A stretch of DNA of 64,000 bases from Lithospermum erythrorhizon (lineage: Eukaryota > Streptophyta > Magnoliopsida > Boraginales > Boraginaceae). Below the pieces are notes generated by a model. It was not told where the DNA came from, did no database searches, and was given only the letters and a program-made list of their open reading frames with translations. The stretch lies in NCBI GenBank assembly GCA_019722365.1, contig JADFUC010001274.1, positions 1-64,000 of the forward strand, written 5' to 3'. A program made the translations under genes and the position numbers. Positions 1 through 13,039 of the stretch are shown piece by piece; the stretch's first letter is position 1; each line of letters begins with the position of its first letter.

Positions 1-1047
1 CATATGTGAGTAATGACTTTTGCGATTTAATCTTATTGTGTTTTAAAATGAAATAGTCCGTAGTTTCCATTCTAAAGTATAAGATTGATTCATGGTGCCA
101 AGTCTCTACCGTACAAATGAGCGTGTGTCATTTCGTTTCGAGGTAGCTGAAAACGATCTTTATTTTGAAGAAAAATTCGAACCATCGAGATCCCGTCGAG
201 AGGTTCTGGTCGATGATCGAGACCTTGTCTCGATAGAGATACATCACAGGCCGGAGCTTATGACCGTTGCACTTAACTTTCAAATGAGGGCTCGCCGATA
301 CCCCTGATGGGGTAGACTCTGGCGGCACAGCTTTTAAATTTTGTGCTATATAAAGCCCTCTTTCTTTTAAAACAAAAGCAACTTTTTGATAATTCTTTTG
401 ACCTAATTCGAAACAATTAATTCCTTGAAATTCAAAAAGGCAAAAGTCATAACTCTACGTTTAATTCTTCCTTATCTTTTTGTAGAGAGTTTTACCTAGT
501 TGTGCGAAAAGTGTAATATCTGATTCCTTGTTGTGTTTGAGTGAAATCGCCTTGTGTGGTGAAACGCATAGGGTTTGCTATTCTAAGTTGAGTAGTAAGT
601 GAAATCTAAGAAAGGTGTTCTTGGGTTCTAATCTAGATTGATTAGGAGTTGAAATCCTTAGCGAGGTAGCTTAGATTAAACAGTTGGAGGCTAGGTGTTT
701 GATAATAGTCTTGAGAGAAAGTTCTTTGTGTGTGTATTCAAGCAGCATTTCTTCAAAAAGCTAGTTTTCTTGCCAAATCAGAGTTGGAAAGAAAGCAGCC
801 AATTGACGATAGGGAGCAGCTGGTTAAAAATCATGTATTGTGTCTTTCTCTCTTTTCTCTTTTTTACTTTAAGTATTCTTATTATTATTATTAATCATTT
901 TTTATAGTTAAATTGTTGATAATCATTCTCGACTTGGTATTGATGCAGTAATTAATTTATACTATAGTTTGTTAATTCCGCATTATTTAATTCAAAACTT
1001 CCAGAAAAGAAAATAATTTAATTCCAAAACCTTATTCACCCCCTACA
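1..1047 (+). mobile_element. 3' part of an LTR (Copia-like), truncated by the window edge
   Basis: No coding gene is seen here. A TATA-type sequence (CTATATAAAG, 346-355) is followed by a long AT-rich leader. The segment ends in a pyrimidine-rich stretch (TTATTCACCCCCTACA) typical of the 3' end of many plant Copia LTRs. Directly after 1047 the sequence becomes homologous to the internal region of El-I near position 30460. It is therefore best read as a solo or 3' LTR, plus orientation, inserted into El-G. No primer-binding site follows it, which argues against a 5' LTR. The left end is outside the window, so no TSD can be tested. The 71-codon open frame at 92-307 matches nothing I recognise. 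Confidence 0.5.
346..355 (+). promoter_or_regulatory. TATA-like box of the LTR
   Basis: CTATATAAAG lies about 700 bp before the inferred LTR end, a plausible position for a U3 promoter. It is supported by motif and context only. Confidence 0.35.
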
Positions 1048-2704
1048 GGTTATATACAGGCTATGATCCATTCCATAGAACTATATTTACTATATTCTCT
1101 TAAATTTATTACAAAAGCGTGGCGTGTTATTCCCAGACAGCGCAAATACCTTTAGTAAAACTCCACAATTCATATTATGAATTGTGTTATGTTAAGTGAT
1201 GGCCTAGCGCATGATCTGCCGGCATCTGGTGAATCTATTACTGTAATAATCAAATTACCCGTGTAATAAGTCGACCACTACCGATCACGTAGAGGTCTTT
1301 AATTGTGGGGGACGGATGTCTAATAGAGAGTTGTCTTGTCGATGGAGAATCTCTACATCATAGAAATTTAATCTATCCACGGATTTTATTCACCAGGCTT
1401 CACGACTTCATTATAAGCTTAACAAGAAGCAAATGTCATCTAAGCTTATGTGCATTAATATAATATTTCACATATGTAATTAGACTTCTGGATGTACAAG
1501 GATCAATTGATTACCATACATTTTCAAGATTGTATGAAGATTCTTTTAGTACTTTCGAACATGCTCAAACATTCATGTAGTTGTGCTCCCATTGGCTTGA
1601 GAAACTCAAGGTTGTGCCGCTCTTGACCACTTTTTTAATTTCAATCAAATATCAAAATTGAGGTCCCAACTCCGTTTATACTACATCAGAGTTTCGCGAC
1701 TTGATAATATAGTGTTTTACTTCTTGTTCTCGTTTGAGATGTGAACTTCCAATAACAATGTCAAGAAGGTATCGCCTCATTACTTAGGAACATTCTTTGG
1801 ATCTCGCTCATAAAACACCCATGTTACTGACACGTGGGTAATAAGGAAAAAATTTGAAATACGCATAATATGATTGAATTAATGAATACATTGACTTGGT
1901 CGAAAACCAAATGTTTGATTCATTTATATGACTATATGTTCATTTAATAGAATTACGTTTCTTACTTCTGATGAATCACCATCTAGAAGGTAAATAGAGT
2001 GAGTTATATGTTAGGCTGGGTGTATTCTGATTCTGTTTATTTCCGGATGACCTTAGGAAGAATAATCCGTTGAATCTGACTTATTCATAACATTGAGCGT
2101 TAACAGTAAATAGGAGGTGTCACCTGACATTCTGATGGAAGATTTAACTTGGCAGTTGGTGGCTCTGGGAGCCAAGGTCAGTCATATATTTAATTTCATA
2201 TGCTATCTTACGCCAATGAAGATACTATATATATACAATAAATTATATTAATTCTATGGTAGATGTAAATAAATACGGCTTCCTTTTCGGGTTATGTACA
2301 TGATGACTAATCTCAACATTTGACCCGTGTTAAATTATGTCTACTTCGATTGTCATGCGCATTAACTGTCGTTCGAGACATTTAAGTTGTTTTGTCAAGC
2401 AACTCACTTGATTGTCTCATGAGTTGGTATATGAATAAATTTAAAAATAGGTGCATGACTTTCAATCGTGAATTTATTTCATTCGTTGTGTTTAAACTAC
2501 ATTAAGCTTTAATCCGTACTTCATATCGCTCAACTAGTGACATATTTAAGTGAATGAAAATTACGTTGGTATACAAATTGAAAGATTTCATCCATTGTAT
2601 TTTAAGCTTGATAAAACCTGATTGCTTTACTTACATATCTTAGCGAAATGCAGCGTTTGTATCAAAATGATGTCTGCGTTCTTTGGATTCTTGCATGTTG
2701 ATGA

Positions 2705-3704
2705 TGTTGGAAATCAATGAAAGTGATTGTATGCGATTCCGATAATTGTGTATCAATTCATTTTACGAGGTTGGTTAAAATGTGATTCTTTGCCGGAACT
2801 TAGTGTTCACCTTAGTAATTGTATATTACTAGTTTGGGTTCATGATAATTTAAGGGGTTATGAGCGATTCTTTAGATCTTTGCCAATTAATTGTTATAAT
2901 AATAGTAGTGTGGTCAATTATTATTATTATACAACTTACTATTATAAGGCCTAGAAGGAGTCACGCACATACGGTGATATTCGAATTATATTTCATGCAT
3001 GAAATTATGAACTTTTGTATATTGAGATATGTATCTCGATGATAAATATATATTGATGAACATGATTAGGGTAAACTTGCAAGTTTAATCAATTAGCTTG
3101 ATTGAAATTGATGAATAACTTGATAACTTATTCAATAGTGACTCTAGTTAGTATTTTAATTGACTTGTTAGGATTAATTAAATAAAATAACTCACTAGTG
3201 ACTCGTTATTTGAGATTAGAAGCACTTAACGGTCAAATTAAATTAGCAGAGGATTCAAGCGATTTCTTAAAGAGTTCCTTCTGGTGGAAATTGGCAAATG
3301 ATATTTAAAAGAAAAGCAAGGTTTCCATTTCATGAAATCAAAACCGCTGCCTCGCCAGGAGAAAAGCAGCCTCACAGAAATGGAAGGAAATTTATCTTCC
3401 ATTTTTGTTCTTTCAATGACTTTAGCAAGTTCAAGTCTACGGATTCGATTCCCTCCTGGTGTGTGCAATCTAGAGGACATCGTTTTGGTGTTGGACAAGC
3501 AATTGGAGAGGTTTCTCAAGGGCATTCACGTGAGGCATCACACTTGATGAGTTGGTTTCGTTTAGATGCTTCATTGTAAATGTAAGCACTCTTTTATTCA
3601 TAATTATAATTTATGTGTTTTTAAATTAATATACATTATTTTGAGGATTCGGGATGTATGAATTGGTGTTTAATCACAAATATAATTCATACTAGATTCT
3701 AACA
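2705..3704 (+). mobile_element. Solo LTR, 1000 bp, with perfect 5-bp TSD
   Basis: It starts TGTTGGAAATC and ends GATTCTAACA, so it has TG...CA ends. GATGA flanks it on both sides (2700-2704 and 3705-3709). The body is the reverse complement of the LTRs at 28133, 35415, 47985, 55668 and 58488. The related element El-I has an uninterrupted GATGATACTT at 32091-32100, which is the empty site. No internal region is attached, so it is a solo LTR made by LTR-LTR recombination. Its sense is plus, opposite to its host El-G. The overlapping open frames at 3238-3579 lie inside the LTR and are not genes. Confidence 0.92.
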
Positions 3705-4429
3705 GATGATACTTAATTCGAACTTGATAGTATTTATGGTCTCACATTACTTTCTTATGATTCACGGTCCTTCGATGACTTATATGCTTGACTAACTCGT
3801 ATGCGAGCATACACAAACTAAACCAAGATTACTTGAACCTCCCACTAAGTCTAGTAAGAGTTGACTCCGTTCATGCTTGTAAGATCGAACTTGAATACTT
3901 GTTAAAGTCATTTTCACGTAAAGTATCGCTCGATTGTTATTGAAAATATCGTCTTATGGGTTCAAAAAGCTTGATTTGGAAGTTTGACCATTCATGGATG
4001 ATTTAAAGCGTGTTCTCTTATAATCACCTATCATTACATAAGAGCTCAATTATCTTTCTTTGTTCCTTGTATCTGGCCCTTTACTATCTTACGACTGCGC
4101 GATGATCAAAAATGCAGTATGAGTCAACGATGTCTAAAACCGATGGCGGTTTATATTGACAATTTTGACAACAAATATTAGAGATATGAGTTTTGATAAG
4201 CCTCTCTTTCTATTTGTTATTAAATATCCTTCTTTCGGTGTCGATATTTGAAATGATGAACTTAATCATTAACTTGAGCTATAAACCTTTTATAACTTTC
4301 AAACTTTACAAGTGGTGTGCAAATTGTAAGCCATATTGCTTATACGGTTCTCTGAGCCACAAGCTTATGTTTCATAACAATTCATGAACAAAGATCCATC
4401 TTGTTGGTGAAAACTAAATACCAATGGCG

Positions 4430-7257
4430 TATCTTAATGTAGCCTTATTACAAAAAAAAAAAAATAATTCCAAATTTTTTGATTCGGTGGGATCAGGTGA
4501 TGGTATAAATAATTTTGATGATAATATTTCGTAAATTTTTTAAAATTGTTTATAATTTAGTAGTTTTGCTATGGAAAATTTTATCTTTGGAATTGGGTTC
4601 GTTGAAGTTTAACAGAAATGCGATAAGCGGAGAAATTAGCAAGCTTAGAGCGTGACTCAGTATTTAAATATCTATCCATACTTATCTTCCGCATCATCCT
4701 GGCCGTTTTTCTTCTTTTGCCGTGTTGGCGAGATTCACACCCGCTTACGAAATTTTTTTCTTCCGTTTTCTCTTGATTGTCGGTACCGAGCTTCGAAGAT
4801 GGGTTTGTAGAATATCGTTCTCCCATCGTTACCTTGAGTTAAGGTATGTAAGTTCAAGTCTTTTGAGATATTTCTTAGGTTTTTGAGTATAGTTGACATC
4901 CACCATAATTTAATTTATGATGAATCTTAGTTGGTTATGGGTTACGTAGTGTATATAAGTGATCAGATTCTTAGCTTGATTTAGAGGTCGTTTGAGGATG
5001 TTATGGTCGAGTTGACTTTTCTGAGTTTCGGTTGACTTTTGGGGTGATAATTTTGCATAAAGGCAGAAATGTGTAGGGAGTTTGATGAGGACCTTATTGT
5101 AAACTATTGTAGGAGGTTAACTCTAGGTGATTTAAAATTGATTAGTGGAGTTAGGTTGAAAAAGTAATATTTTCAAGTTGAGATATAATTGATATTTTGG
5201 AGTATAGATTGTTAATTGGACTGTTGATTAAGCTTAGAATAGACATAAGTTGATTTGTAATGATAAAAAGTAATAAGATGGAATTTTTAGGGGATGGAAT
5301 TTTGAGTTTATTAATAGATTGGGATTATAATTAGATAGTTTACTGTCATATTTGACCGGATTTAGAAATCATTAGATTAGAGTTGGTAATATTTATTCTT
5401 GAGCGTAATTCTTGGTATTAGTTCACAGTATACTTTACACTACCGGGTGTTGTTAGGCCTTGACGGCGGGAAGAGAACGCGTTAAAAGATTATCGTGAGA
5501 CTTTGTGATAACTAGTAGAGGTGGTACTTATCTCGCGAGGTGTTGTTACACAGCGTCTTTGCACTTTAAATTGGCTGTAAGCATGTTATTTATTAATTGC
5601 GATTATGTGAAATAATGTACATGTCATTGTACGTGTTATGATTGCATTGAGAATGATATACGTGTAATTGTTGTATGATTATGTGATTCATTTGTGTGAG
5701 CCATGATATGATTATGTTATTATATTATTGGCGTTCTGGTGCTTAAGGAGTAAGTAATAGCTTGAACTCCCGAGCTTGTATTTAGATTTACGTGGCCTTG
5801 TACGGCCTTTGTTGTATTCTACGTGGCACTTGTCGACATATGTATTTATTGGCCTTGTCGTGATTGTGTTTGACTTATGATTGTGAGATGTTTTTAGGCG
5901 TGTGCTTGGATATTGTTTGAGTGTAGGTAGATGGTTGTTGAGGTGATGGTTAGAGTTATGTATGTCTTGGTGACTTGAGTATTAGAATATGATCCTAAAT
6001 TAGGATGGTTATGGGTGGCTCTTTAAAGGCGTTGTTTTATCGACTTTATACGTCGGTGTAAGGCGTTGTTTATCGACTTTATATGTGTTATAGGCGTTAT
6101 TAATATCATTTTATCGTCGGTATAAGAAGCGTTGTGTCGACTTATCGTCAGTATAAGAGCGTTGTGTATCGACTTTATCGTGTCAGGTATAAGGCGTTAT
6201 TAGCCTTGACTTTATACGTCGGTATAAGGCGTTATGTGCTCGACTTTATCGTCGGTATAAGGCGTTGTGTATCCCATTTTATACGTGATATAAGAAGCGT
6301 TATTATCGGTTACACATATGCCGGTATAAGAGTGTTAGTTATCGACTTTACTGCCCGATTGCCAGAGCATTGGTTATCGACTTTATACTTAAGTATAAGG
6401 CGTTGTAGATTAATGAAGTTGAGCTTGTAATAAATCGAGGGGATTAAAATCCGGATGAGGTATCCCAGTTGATGAATGATTGATGACTAGAGTTGTTGGG
6501 TCTCCCCATATTTGTAATTTCATGTGGTTTTGGTGATTTTTATTCGGTGAGTTGTATTCATTATTGAGACCTATATATTCTATGTTGTACCATGTGATAT
6601 GAAATTTTCTTTGTAAAGAAATATAAAACTTATGGTCCTTGGTAGTCGGTTATATATCCCCATATATACGTATTTGACTCTACATGTTAATTTCTTTATT
6701 AATAGGTGGCGTGTAGTTTAAGTTTCACCCCGGTGTTAAGTTTCACTAAGCTTAAGCGGCTTACATCCTTTTAAACGTTTGGGTGGCATTTGTTTGTGCC
6801 GGGTTGACAGAACTGACTAGTTGAGCCGGAAGGCATTGGAGAGTTTGTTCAGAGTGGCTAGGTGGCGTCGGGTTAGCGAGAGGATCCTGTGATCGATTTT
6901 GATGTGTTGTCAACTATTTTGATTGTTGTACTTTATTTTCAAACTTTAGCCTTGTCGACGGTTGTCATTTTTGTGATACGATGCAATACTTACACTCTGC
7001 TACAGCCAGCACTTTGCCGGCTTTTACTATTTATTTAGGGGATATGATGTATATATATGGAGGTTGGTTGGTTAGATATCTTTGATGGATTGTAAAATTT
7101 TAAGCTGTGATTATTTTGGAAATATAATATGTAATGTCGATTTTGAAATGAGTAGTTTTAAGCGAGTAGATCCATCGATTTTGGTGATTACGGGTGTTCC
7201 CATTATATTATTTCTACTTTCGGAAGGCGGCCGACACAGGCGGAGTCGTGCAGCAAA
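4430..7257 (+). mobile_element. Long Gypsy-like LTR insertion in El-G
   Basis: El-G homology with El-I stops near 4420-4445 and resumes at about 7258. AATGTAG occurs on both sides of the insert (near 4435-4441 and 7257-7263), a possible TSD, although it is longer than the 5 bp usual for LTR elements. The insert of about 2.8 kb has no coding frame. It has the character of long plant Gypsy LTRs: repeated GTTGACTTTT motifs near 5010-5040, a pyrimidine-rich stretch at 4680-4770 and a minisatellite at 6027-6410. Its general make-up matches the reverse complement of 49850-52310. The ends are not canonical TG/CA, so the class is inferred. Confidence 0.5.
6027..6410 (+). repeat. Minisatellite of about 33 bp, roughly 12 degenerate units
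   Basis: The units follow a pattern close to GGCGTTGTGTATCGACTTTA followed by an approximate TACGTCGGTATAA. They start near 6028, 6061, 6092, 6129, 6159, 6192, 6227, 6259, 6297, 6331, 6365 and 6399. Unit length varies from about 30 to 38 bp. The array lies within the Gypsy-like LTR insertion. The 98-codon open frame at 6134-6430 is a by-product of the repeat and not a gene. Confidence 0.9.
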
Positions 7258-7389
7258 ATGTAGATACACAACATTCAAGGTCATCCAATAATTTTTCTCA
7301 ATTGTGTTATAAAGAGAGATTAGATCAATATTTAAGACTTGTATGGTGGCTAGAGATAGCAATTCTGCGTACACTGATGCTAAGAGCCT

Positions 7390-9790
7390 GACTCCCGAGC
7401 CAGTCCACGCGGGTGCCAATCGACAAGCTTCTTTGCGGCGTCCGTCTACCTTTCGGATTCCATGTTAGAATCGACTCTGATGCCACTGTTTGGGATTTCT
7501 CGAATCTTTCGCCAGCTGTTAAGACAAAACACATACCCCAGCTGAGGCGCTTAGTCATCTCACGTGGGTTGGAAACCTTGGCATCGGTGTACCGGTAACA
7601 ACTTGACTCATCGTCTCAGCGTATACCAAAGAATACATCTTTGTTTAGCTTCTCGGATACTAAGATGCTTACTTCCGCAATCCCGGTGGTTCGCACGGAT
7701 TAGCTTGGTATCGGTAACGCAGGTCGTATGACGTCGGTTATTGTGCAGCGTAGCACCTGAAAGCTTACCGCTCTGGTCGAAAAGGCGGTTTTTAAGAAAA
7801 TGATCGTCGTGGTATTTTTAACCACACAAAATAACCAAATACAAATCCTCCCCATGTACAAAATATCAACAACATTCTGGGGTATGAAAATTCCAAATAA
7901 CAACAACATAGAAATCCGGACTACAATAAATAAAAAAAACAAGGCGCTGTGAGGATCTCTGACCAGCCGTATTCCTTTTTAGGCCACAGAGCACGAACAC
8001 ACGAACGCTCCCAAAAAGCGATGAAGCACCACACAATGACTGGCACAAATGGAAATGCATGGCGAATAGGGTGTAAGTATGAAACAGTAAATACATATCT
8101 CGAAAGTGGAAATTTATTGCGCCAGCACATAGTGTGATAGATATTTAAAATTTGTATTATTTAATAAATATGGCACCGTACTATTCGGGCGCAATAAAGA
8201 AAATATCATTGGCTGATTCATTATCGTGCTTGCGTCATAAAAGTATATCAAAAACCGACATTACTATGATCATAAATTCATAGGCCCGTCAACTAACATG
8301 CAAATTCTATCTGAGAACATCCGACAATGATAATCGTCCATTTCAAGAAAACAACGACATGATACCCGATTTAGTCGCTGACTCGCTATCGACCAACAAT
8401 GGCAAACATCGAGGGCCAAACAACTAGACGCAGCTCCCTGACTGCGCAGCAACTCACAGTACTACTTTCGACCGCAGCTCGACAACTCGATCAACTGCAT
8501 AAGAGATTCGGTTGACAGCTAATGCGCATATAATCAACGCTGCCAAACTGCGAGGGAGAAACTTATGCCGATGGGCATAAGCTAAACAACACGCTCATGC
8601 AGTCATGCCACTCATACGGTACAAGGCAATGCGGATAGTACAACTCGACATACATGTGACCTACAACCAGCTTCGTCCCCATGCCACTCCAAACGGCGGG
8701 AAAATAACTCATCTAACTCAACTCAACCCGTCTCAAAGCGCCTATAAATCCCCATAAGAAACACCACCGCACCTTGACTACTCAACCAACTAATCATACT
8801 CAAACAATGTGACACAAAAATATATAGATAAACATGCTGTGATTATCACCAAATTGACGCATTCACGAGAAGAAGTAAACAAATCTACGCCGGTGAGATA
8901 AATACTCACCTTAAAAGCCTTAATGATAGCGCCTCGCCTAATTAATCCAGTGCCTTTCCATACTCCGCCTAACCCGAAAACACCGAGGAGAATTCTGATT
9001 ACTTGCTACTTACCCGTAAATAACTCCAATGTTGAGGCTTGGAGTTAGCAGCTACTGACTTAAAGTTTTAGTCGACCTTAGCATTTTAGTTGACTTTATT
9101 ACTTTCTGATTTTGCTTTCTGCGATATGTCGAATTTAGGTGGAAAGATTATGTGACTTGCTTAAACAACTAATAAAACAAAATTTAATGGCTTTAAACTA
9201 ATTTACCCATTTTCAACAATCTTTATTCCAAAAACCCAAATACTCTTCGCTTTGCAAACCCGTTTCAACGTAATCTCTCCCAATGACATAAAAGTACAGA
9301 AACACTCCCAAGTATAGCTATATTAGGTTTAATAATATACTTTTACAATTTAAAGGTGATTTGGAAATAGTCAGCCAAATCAACTACTGACATTCAACGT
9401 TTGACCCAATCAATTATTATGACTTAACCACATGAAAATACAAACTTAGAAGATACGATATACCATTTGAAGTCTCGAACTTCAGAGAAGTCAACTTAAA
9501 GGTCAAACTTACGTAACTTAATAAAAATATAAAAAAGTTACAAACTTTCGCCTTAAAGTGTAGAGAGGATGATGAGAAACTAGTCAGCAACTTATAGACC
9601 TTGAAGCGCTTCTTGAAAGGAAGAAAATGGAGGAAATTTTTTTTTCTTGGGGAGAGGGGGGAGTGGTTTTTACGCAGCAATGGGGGGAAAGGGGGTTGGT
9701 GAGTTTATTTATTTATTTATGAAGATGAATAGTGGATTGGGGGGTTGGTAGAGTATTTAGGATATTATTAAGTCCAGGATTTGGTATACG
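7390..9790 (-). mobile_element. Gypsy-like long LTR with adjacent primer-binding site, minus sense
   Basis: On the minus strand, about 7487-7470 reads CCCAAACA then GTGGCATCAGAGTCGA. This is an LTR end followed by a near match to the usual initiator-Met tRNA primer-binding site (TGGTATCAGAG). The LTR would therefore extend upward from 7487 to about 9790. That stretch carries GTCAACTT/GGTCAAACTT motifs (about 9490-9510) and a G-rich stretch (9640-9690), like the other long LTRs here read in the opposite direction. Only about 100 bp of internal sequence (7390-7480) is attached. There is no coding content. The upper boundary is uncertain. Confidence 0.5.
7470..7486 (-). other. Primer-binding site (tRNA-iMet type)
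   Basis: The reverse complement reads TGGCATCAGAGTCGA, one base from the common TGGTATCAGAGTCGA, and sits directly after the inferred LTR end. This fixes the orientation of the element as minus. Confidence 0.6.
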
Positions 9791-10182
9791 GTTTTTAAAC
9801 TAAATCACGGTTTAACAACTGCTTGAACATGAATTTTATTTGACCTCAATTTATATTATCGCTTGTGGAAATATAATTACTATTCGACTATAATTTAATT
9901 GCACCATAGCAACGCTCAAGCGAGAAACTAGAATAATTATTAAAATAATGCTTATCTACGGAGGCGTTATTTGAGATTACCCTTCTTAGAATCATTCGTG
10001 CGAACCTATGCAACACCTTATTGATATAAGTGTCACGACAAAGTCCGATCGACCCGATTTGCCCGATCTCGATGAATTTTGATTCGAGAATATGTTGTGC
10101 TTACGCTTTAGAATCCTTACGTCGAAACATTTACCGCATTCAATCTTGATTGAGTTTAGTAATTCTACATTGTGCCCAATGA

Positions 10183-12610
10183 TTAGTATATCATCGTGCT
10201 ATATAAGACTATAAATGCTATATAACTCCCATTTCGCCTTAACTTGTATACCTGAGGAATTCTTACCGTTATGATGAATCCAAAATCTTTGATTCTTGCG
10301 TCAAAATGAAGATTTCCTTCTTGAATGCTTGCTTGAGACCGTGGACCTACGTAGCCCCACACAAACCTTCTTGGGTCCTTTGGGACATGTAAAGCTTGGT
10401 ACCATGTCTGCTTGTCTTCTGAAGATTTCCATTCCGGAAGAATTAACAATCCATTTACTATCTCATAGTCATGGAATGCAACAATGGCTATGATTATCGA
10501 GGATGGACCAAGCATAGCCAACGGCGAATAAGTTTCATCGTAGTCATGCCAGTTGCTTGAAACCTTTAAGCACTTTGAGCAACGAAAACATGGATGTTTC
10601 CGTCTTTGTCATGTTTAACTGTAAATACCCATTTACACTCTAGAGGCGAACCTCGTTGGGTAAATCTAAAAAGACCGAGCCTTTTTTTTGGTACATCGAA
10701 TCCATCTGGGACTTCGCTGCTCCGGTCATTATTAGCATCTTTTCTACTACCGTTTATCGCTTTGTAAGAGGTAGGCTAAATCAGCTTTCGATCATGAAAG
10801 GAAACGCGTATCAGCCGGTTTGGTTCTTGTGATCTCATTAAGATCTCCCCAGGGTTCCTCCACTACTTCTGTGGATCAAAAATTGGAGTCTTCTATGTAG
10901 AAGACGCACTAATTCTGTGGTGTGTCGATCGTCTCCCCATTCACCGAAGATGAACACGCCCGGCTCACATGCCACGGGCCAGATATTCCTTTTCAAGGAA
11001 TGCTCCTGATCTAGTAACGAATATTTTATTCTCATGCTTCAGGTAGAAGTAGTAACCAATAGTTTCCTTTGGATACCCAATAAAGTAGCATTTATCAGAC
11101 TTGGGCGCTAGTTTATCTTTTGTCAATTTCTTAACATAAGATTCACAGCCCCAAATCCTGAGAAAACCCAACTTGGGAACGCTTCCCGGCAATTCATGAG
11201 GTTTTCTGGTGATTTGGTTGGACATTTGTCCGATTAATGAGAGTGTTGCGCTTTGTAGCGCGTATCCCCGAAACTAACTAGCATATGTCGGATAATTTCA
11301 TCATGGAGATAGAACCATATCGATAAGGTTAAGATTTAAGATGATTGTTGAACTCGACTAAAAAGTATCCTCCTCTATCCGGATCGAAGAATCTTTATAG
11401 TCTTGTTCAATTGGTTTTGTACTTCATTTGGGAAATTTCTTGAATTTCTCAAAGGATTCATATTTGTGTTGATCGGATACACGTACTAAATATCTCTTGT
11501 GATCGGCATGAGTAAATGTAATGGAAATGCTTGATAACCGCTACTGCGGAAATGTTCATTGGCCCATACATCGGTGTTTATGATGCCCAACCGTCGCTAG
11601 CCCTTTCATTGTATCGATGAAAGCTGACTTAGTCATTGCCCGGTAGGGAAAGATTCACTTGTGTCGTGGATTCATAATCGAAACTTGATATGCCACCGGA
11701 GTGAAGTTTCTGCTTGATACGGTTCTCGTTTATATATGACCCTATGCAATGTCATAGGTATGTAGGATTTAAGTCGTTAGGCTTGCTCCTTTTAAAGATT
11801 AATGTTATATTGCTCGACGGATGTGTGTCTAAAACATAGACCATTTTGGAGAGATGCATTCTTATATATTATACCGTTCTTAGAGATCGTAAATGCGTTG
11901 GGATCGGAAATTGAAAATGAAAAACCTTAACTTTCAAAACGAAATGAAATAACATTCTTTATGCGGGCACATAGTAAACATTATTTAAATTTAAAAACTA
12001 AGCCCGTAGGCAGATTCAAACTAATAGGTCCCTCTTCAGCATTTTGTGGCCTTGTTCCGTTCCTACCTTGAGTCCATTTCTCCTCTTTCGGAGTCTTACA
12101 CTTGCCAGTTCACGCACATTGCGATAAATGTGAGAACCACGGCCGGTGTCTAACGCCCATGAAGTATAATTAGAGATTGTCCAAACTTTAATAACATAGA
12201 AGGCCCTTTGGGCTTGGTGATTGTTAAACCACTTTTTTTATCTTAGATTGAATTTCCTACATATCCACTTTCCGGTGATCTTTGGGTTTGCAATAATAGC
12301 CAGATAGCATTTGTAGAGATACCTTTTTCCTTTAACTTTTGTCTTGCGGCGCTCTTTGCTTAGGCGTCGGCCGAGCGAAATCCTTTTGTTAGTATCCAAA
12401 TCACCAGCTGTTCCCGGTAATGGTAATTTGTCTATGTATATCGAGGTTTACGATGACCTTATATACGTTGCCAACAGCTGATGTACTTAGACATCTTGGT
12501 TGAAGCCGATCTCGTAGTGATGTAAACGAATTTGTGATCTGTCGGTATTCAGAAAGATACACACACACAGTGCTTGAATCCGTAAACCCCGGCGCCACAG
12601 TTAGATTCAC
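10183..12610 (-). pseudogene. Copia pol remnant of El-G (protease to reverse transcriptase)
   Basis: Broken minus-strand frames carry Copia landmarks in the expected order. Protease-downstream sequence is at 12401-12610. An integrase C-terminal and linker segment is at 10965-11225, with FLRIWGCESYVKK, DKCYFIGYP and FVTRSGAFLEKE. The start of reverse transcriptase, with a CKWVF motif, is near 10590-10640. A reverse-transcriptase segment with VYKLRRNGSYIAFIVLY is at 10183-10300. Many frameshifts and stops separate these pieces. The same segments are found in the same order at 52318-54950. The product would have been a retrotransposon polyprotein, and it is not functional here. Confidence 0.75.
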
Positions 12611-12759
12611 CGTGCTTTGGTTTACGATATCAGCGAGCGAAAAGTTAAGTAGTTCTCATGTTACGCGCTCCTTTGATTCTCCATAACCCAATATAAATGT
12701 CATAATACGTCTTCGTCATAATATCTGTTACCGGTTATCCGAGTAAGCATAAAAGAAAT

Positions 12760-12972
12760 TTAGCTTTTAGAGCATCTCTTTTTATCTGATTCATATTTCT
12801 CGAGCATGCGCATTAAATGACCCGGAGGAAGGCCTGCCCAAGATTCCGTATAAATATTGATCTCGTCTGCGAAACGGAATGACACTTGACTTCGCGGGAC
12901 GTATCTCCTAATTTGCACCGTTATACTTGCAATGGTTGTTTGAAGCGAGGTTTTAGGTGTTTTAAAGGGCAA
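12760..12972 (-). pseudogene. Probable gag remnant of El-G
   Basis: A 70-codon minus frame lies where gag is expected, upstream of the protease and pol pieces. The residues (for example LMRMLEKYESDKKR) are compatible with a Copia gag helix, but I cannot recognise the family with certainty. The assignment rests mainly on position. Confidence 0.3.
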
Positions 12973-13039
12973 CCATTTGATTCTACAAGAATAAGTATGT
13001 AAAATAACGGTTTAGTAATCTATCGGGTTAAAGCACTTA

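Noticed and set aside
6027..6410. CRISPR-like array
   Set aside because: Units are contiguous degenerate repeats without unique spacers, in a plant nuclear context.
6134..6430. 98-codon open frame with repeating peptide
   Set aside because: It is the translation of the 33-bp minisatellite; unit lengths vary and do not keep a frame.
7111..7419. 102-codon minus-strand frame
   Set aside because: It spans the junction between the Gypsy-like LTR insertion and El-G sequence, so it is a chance frame.
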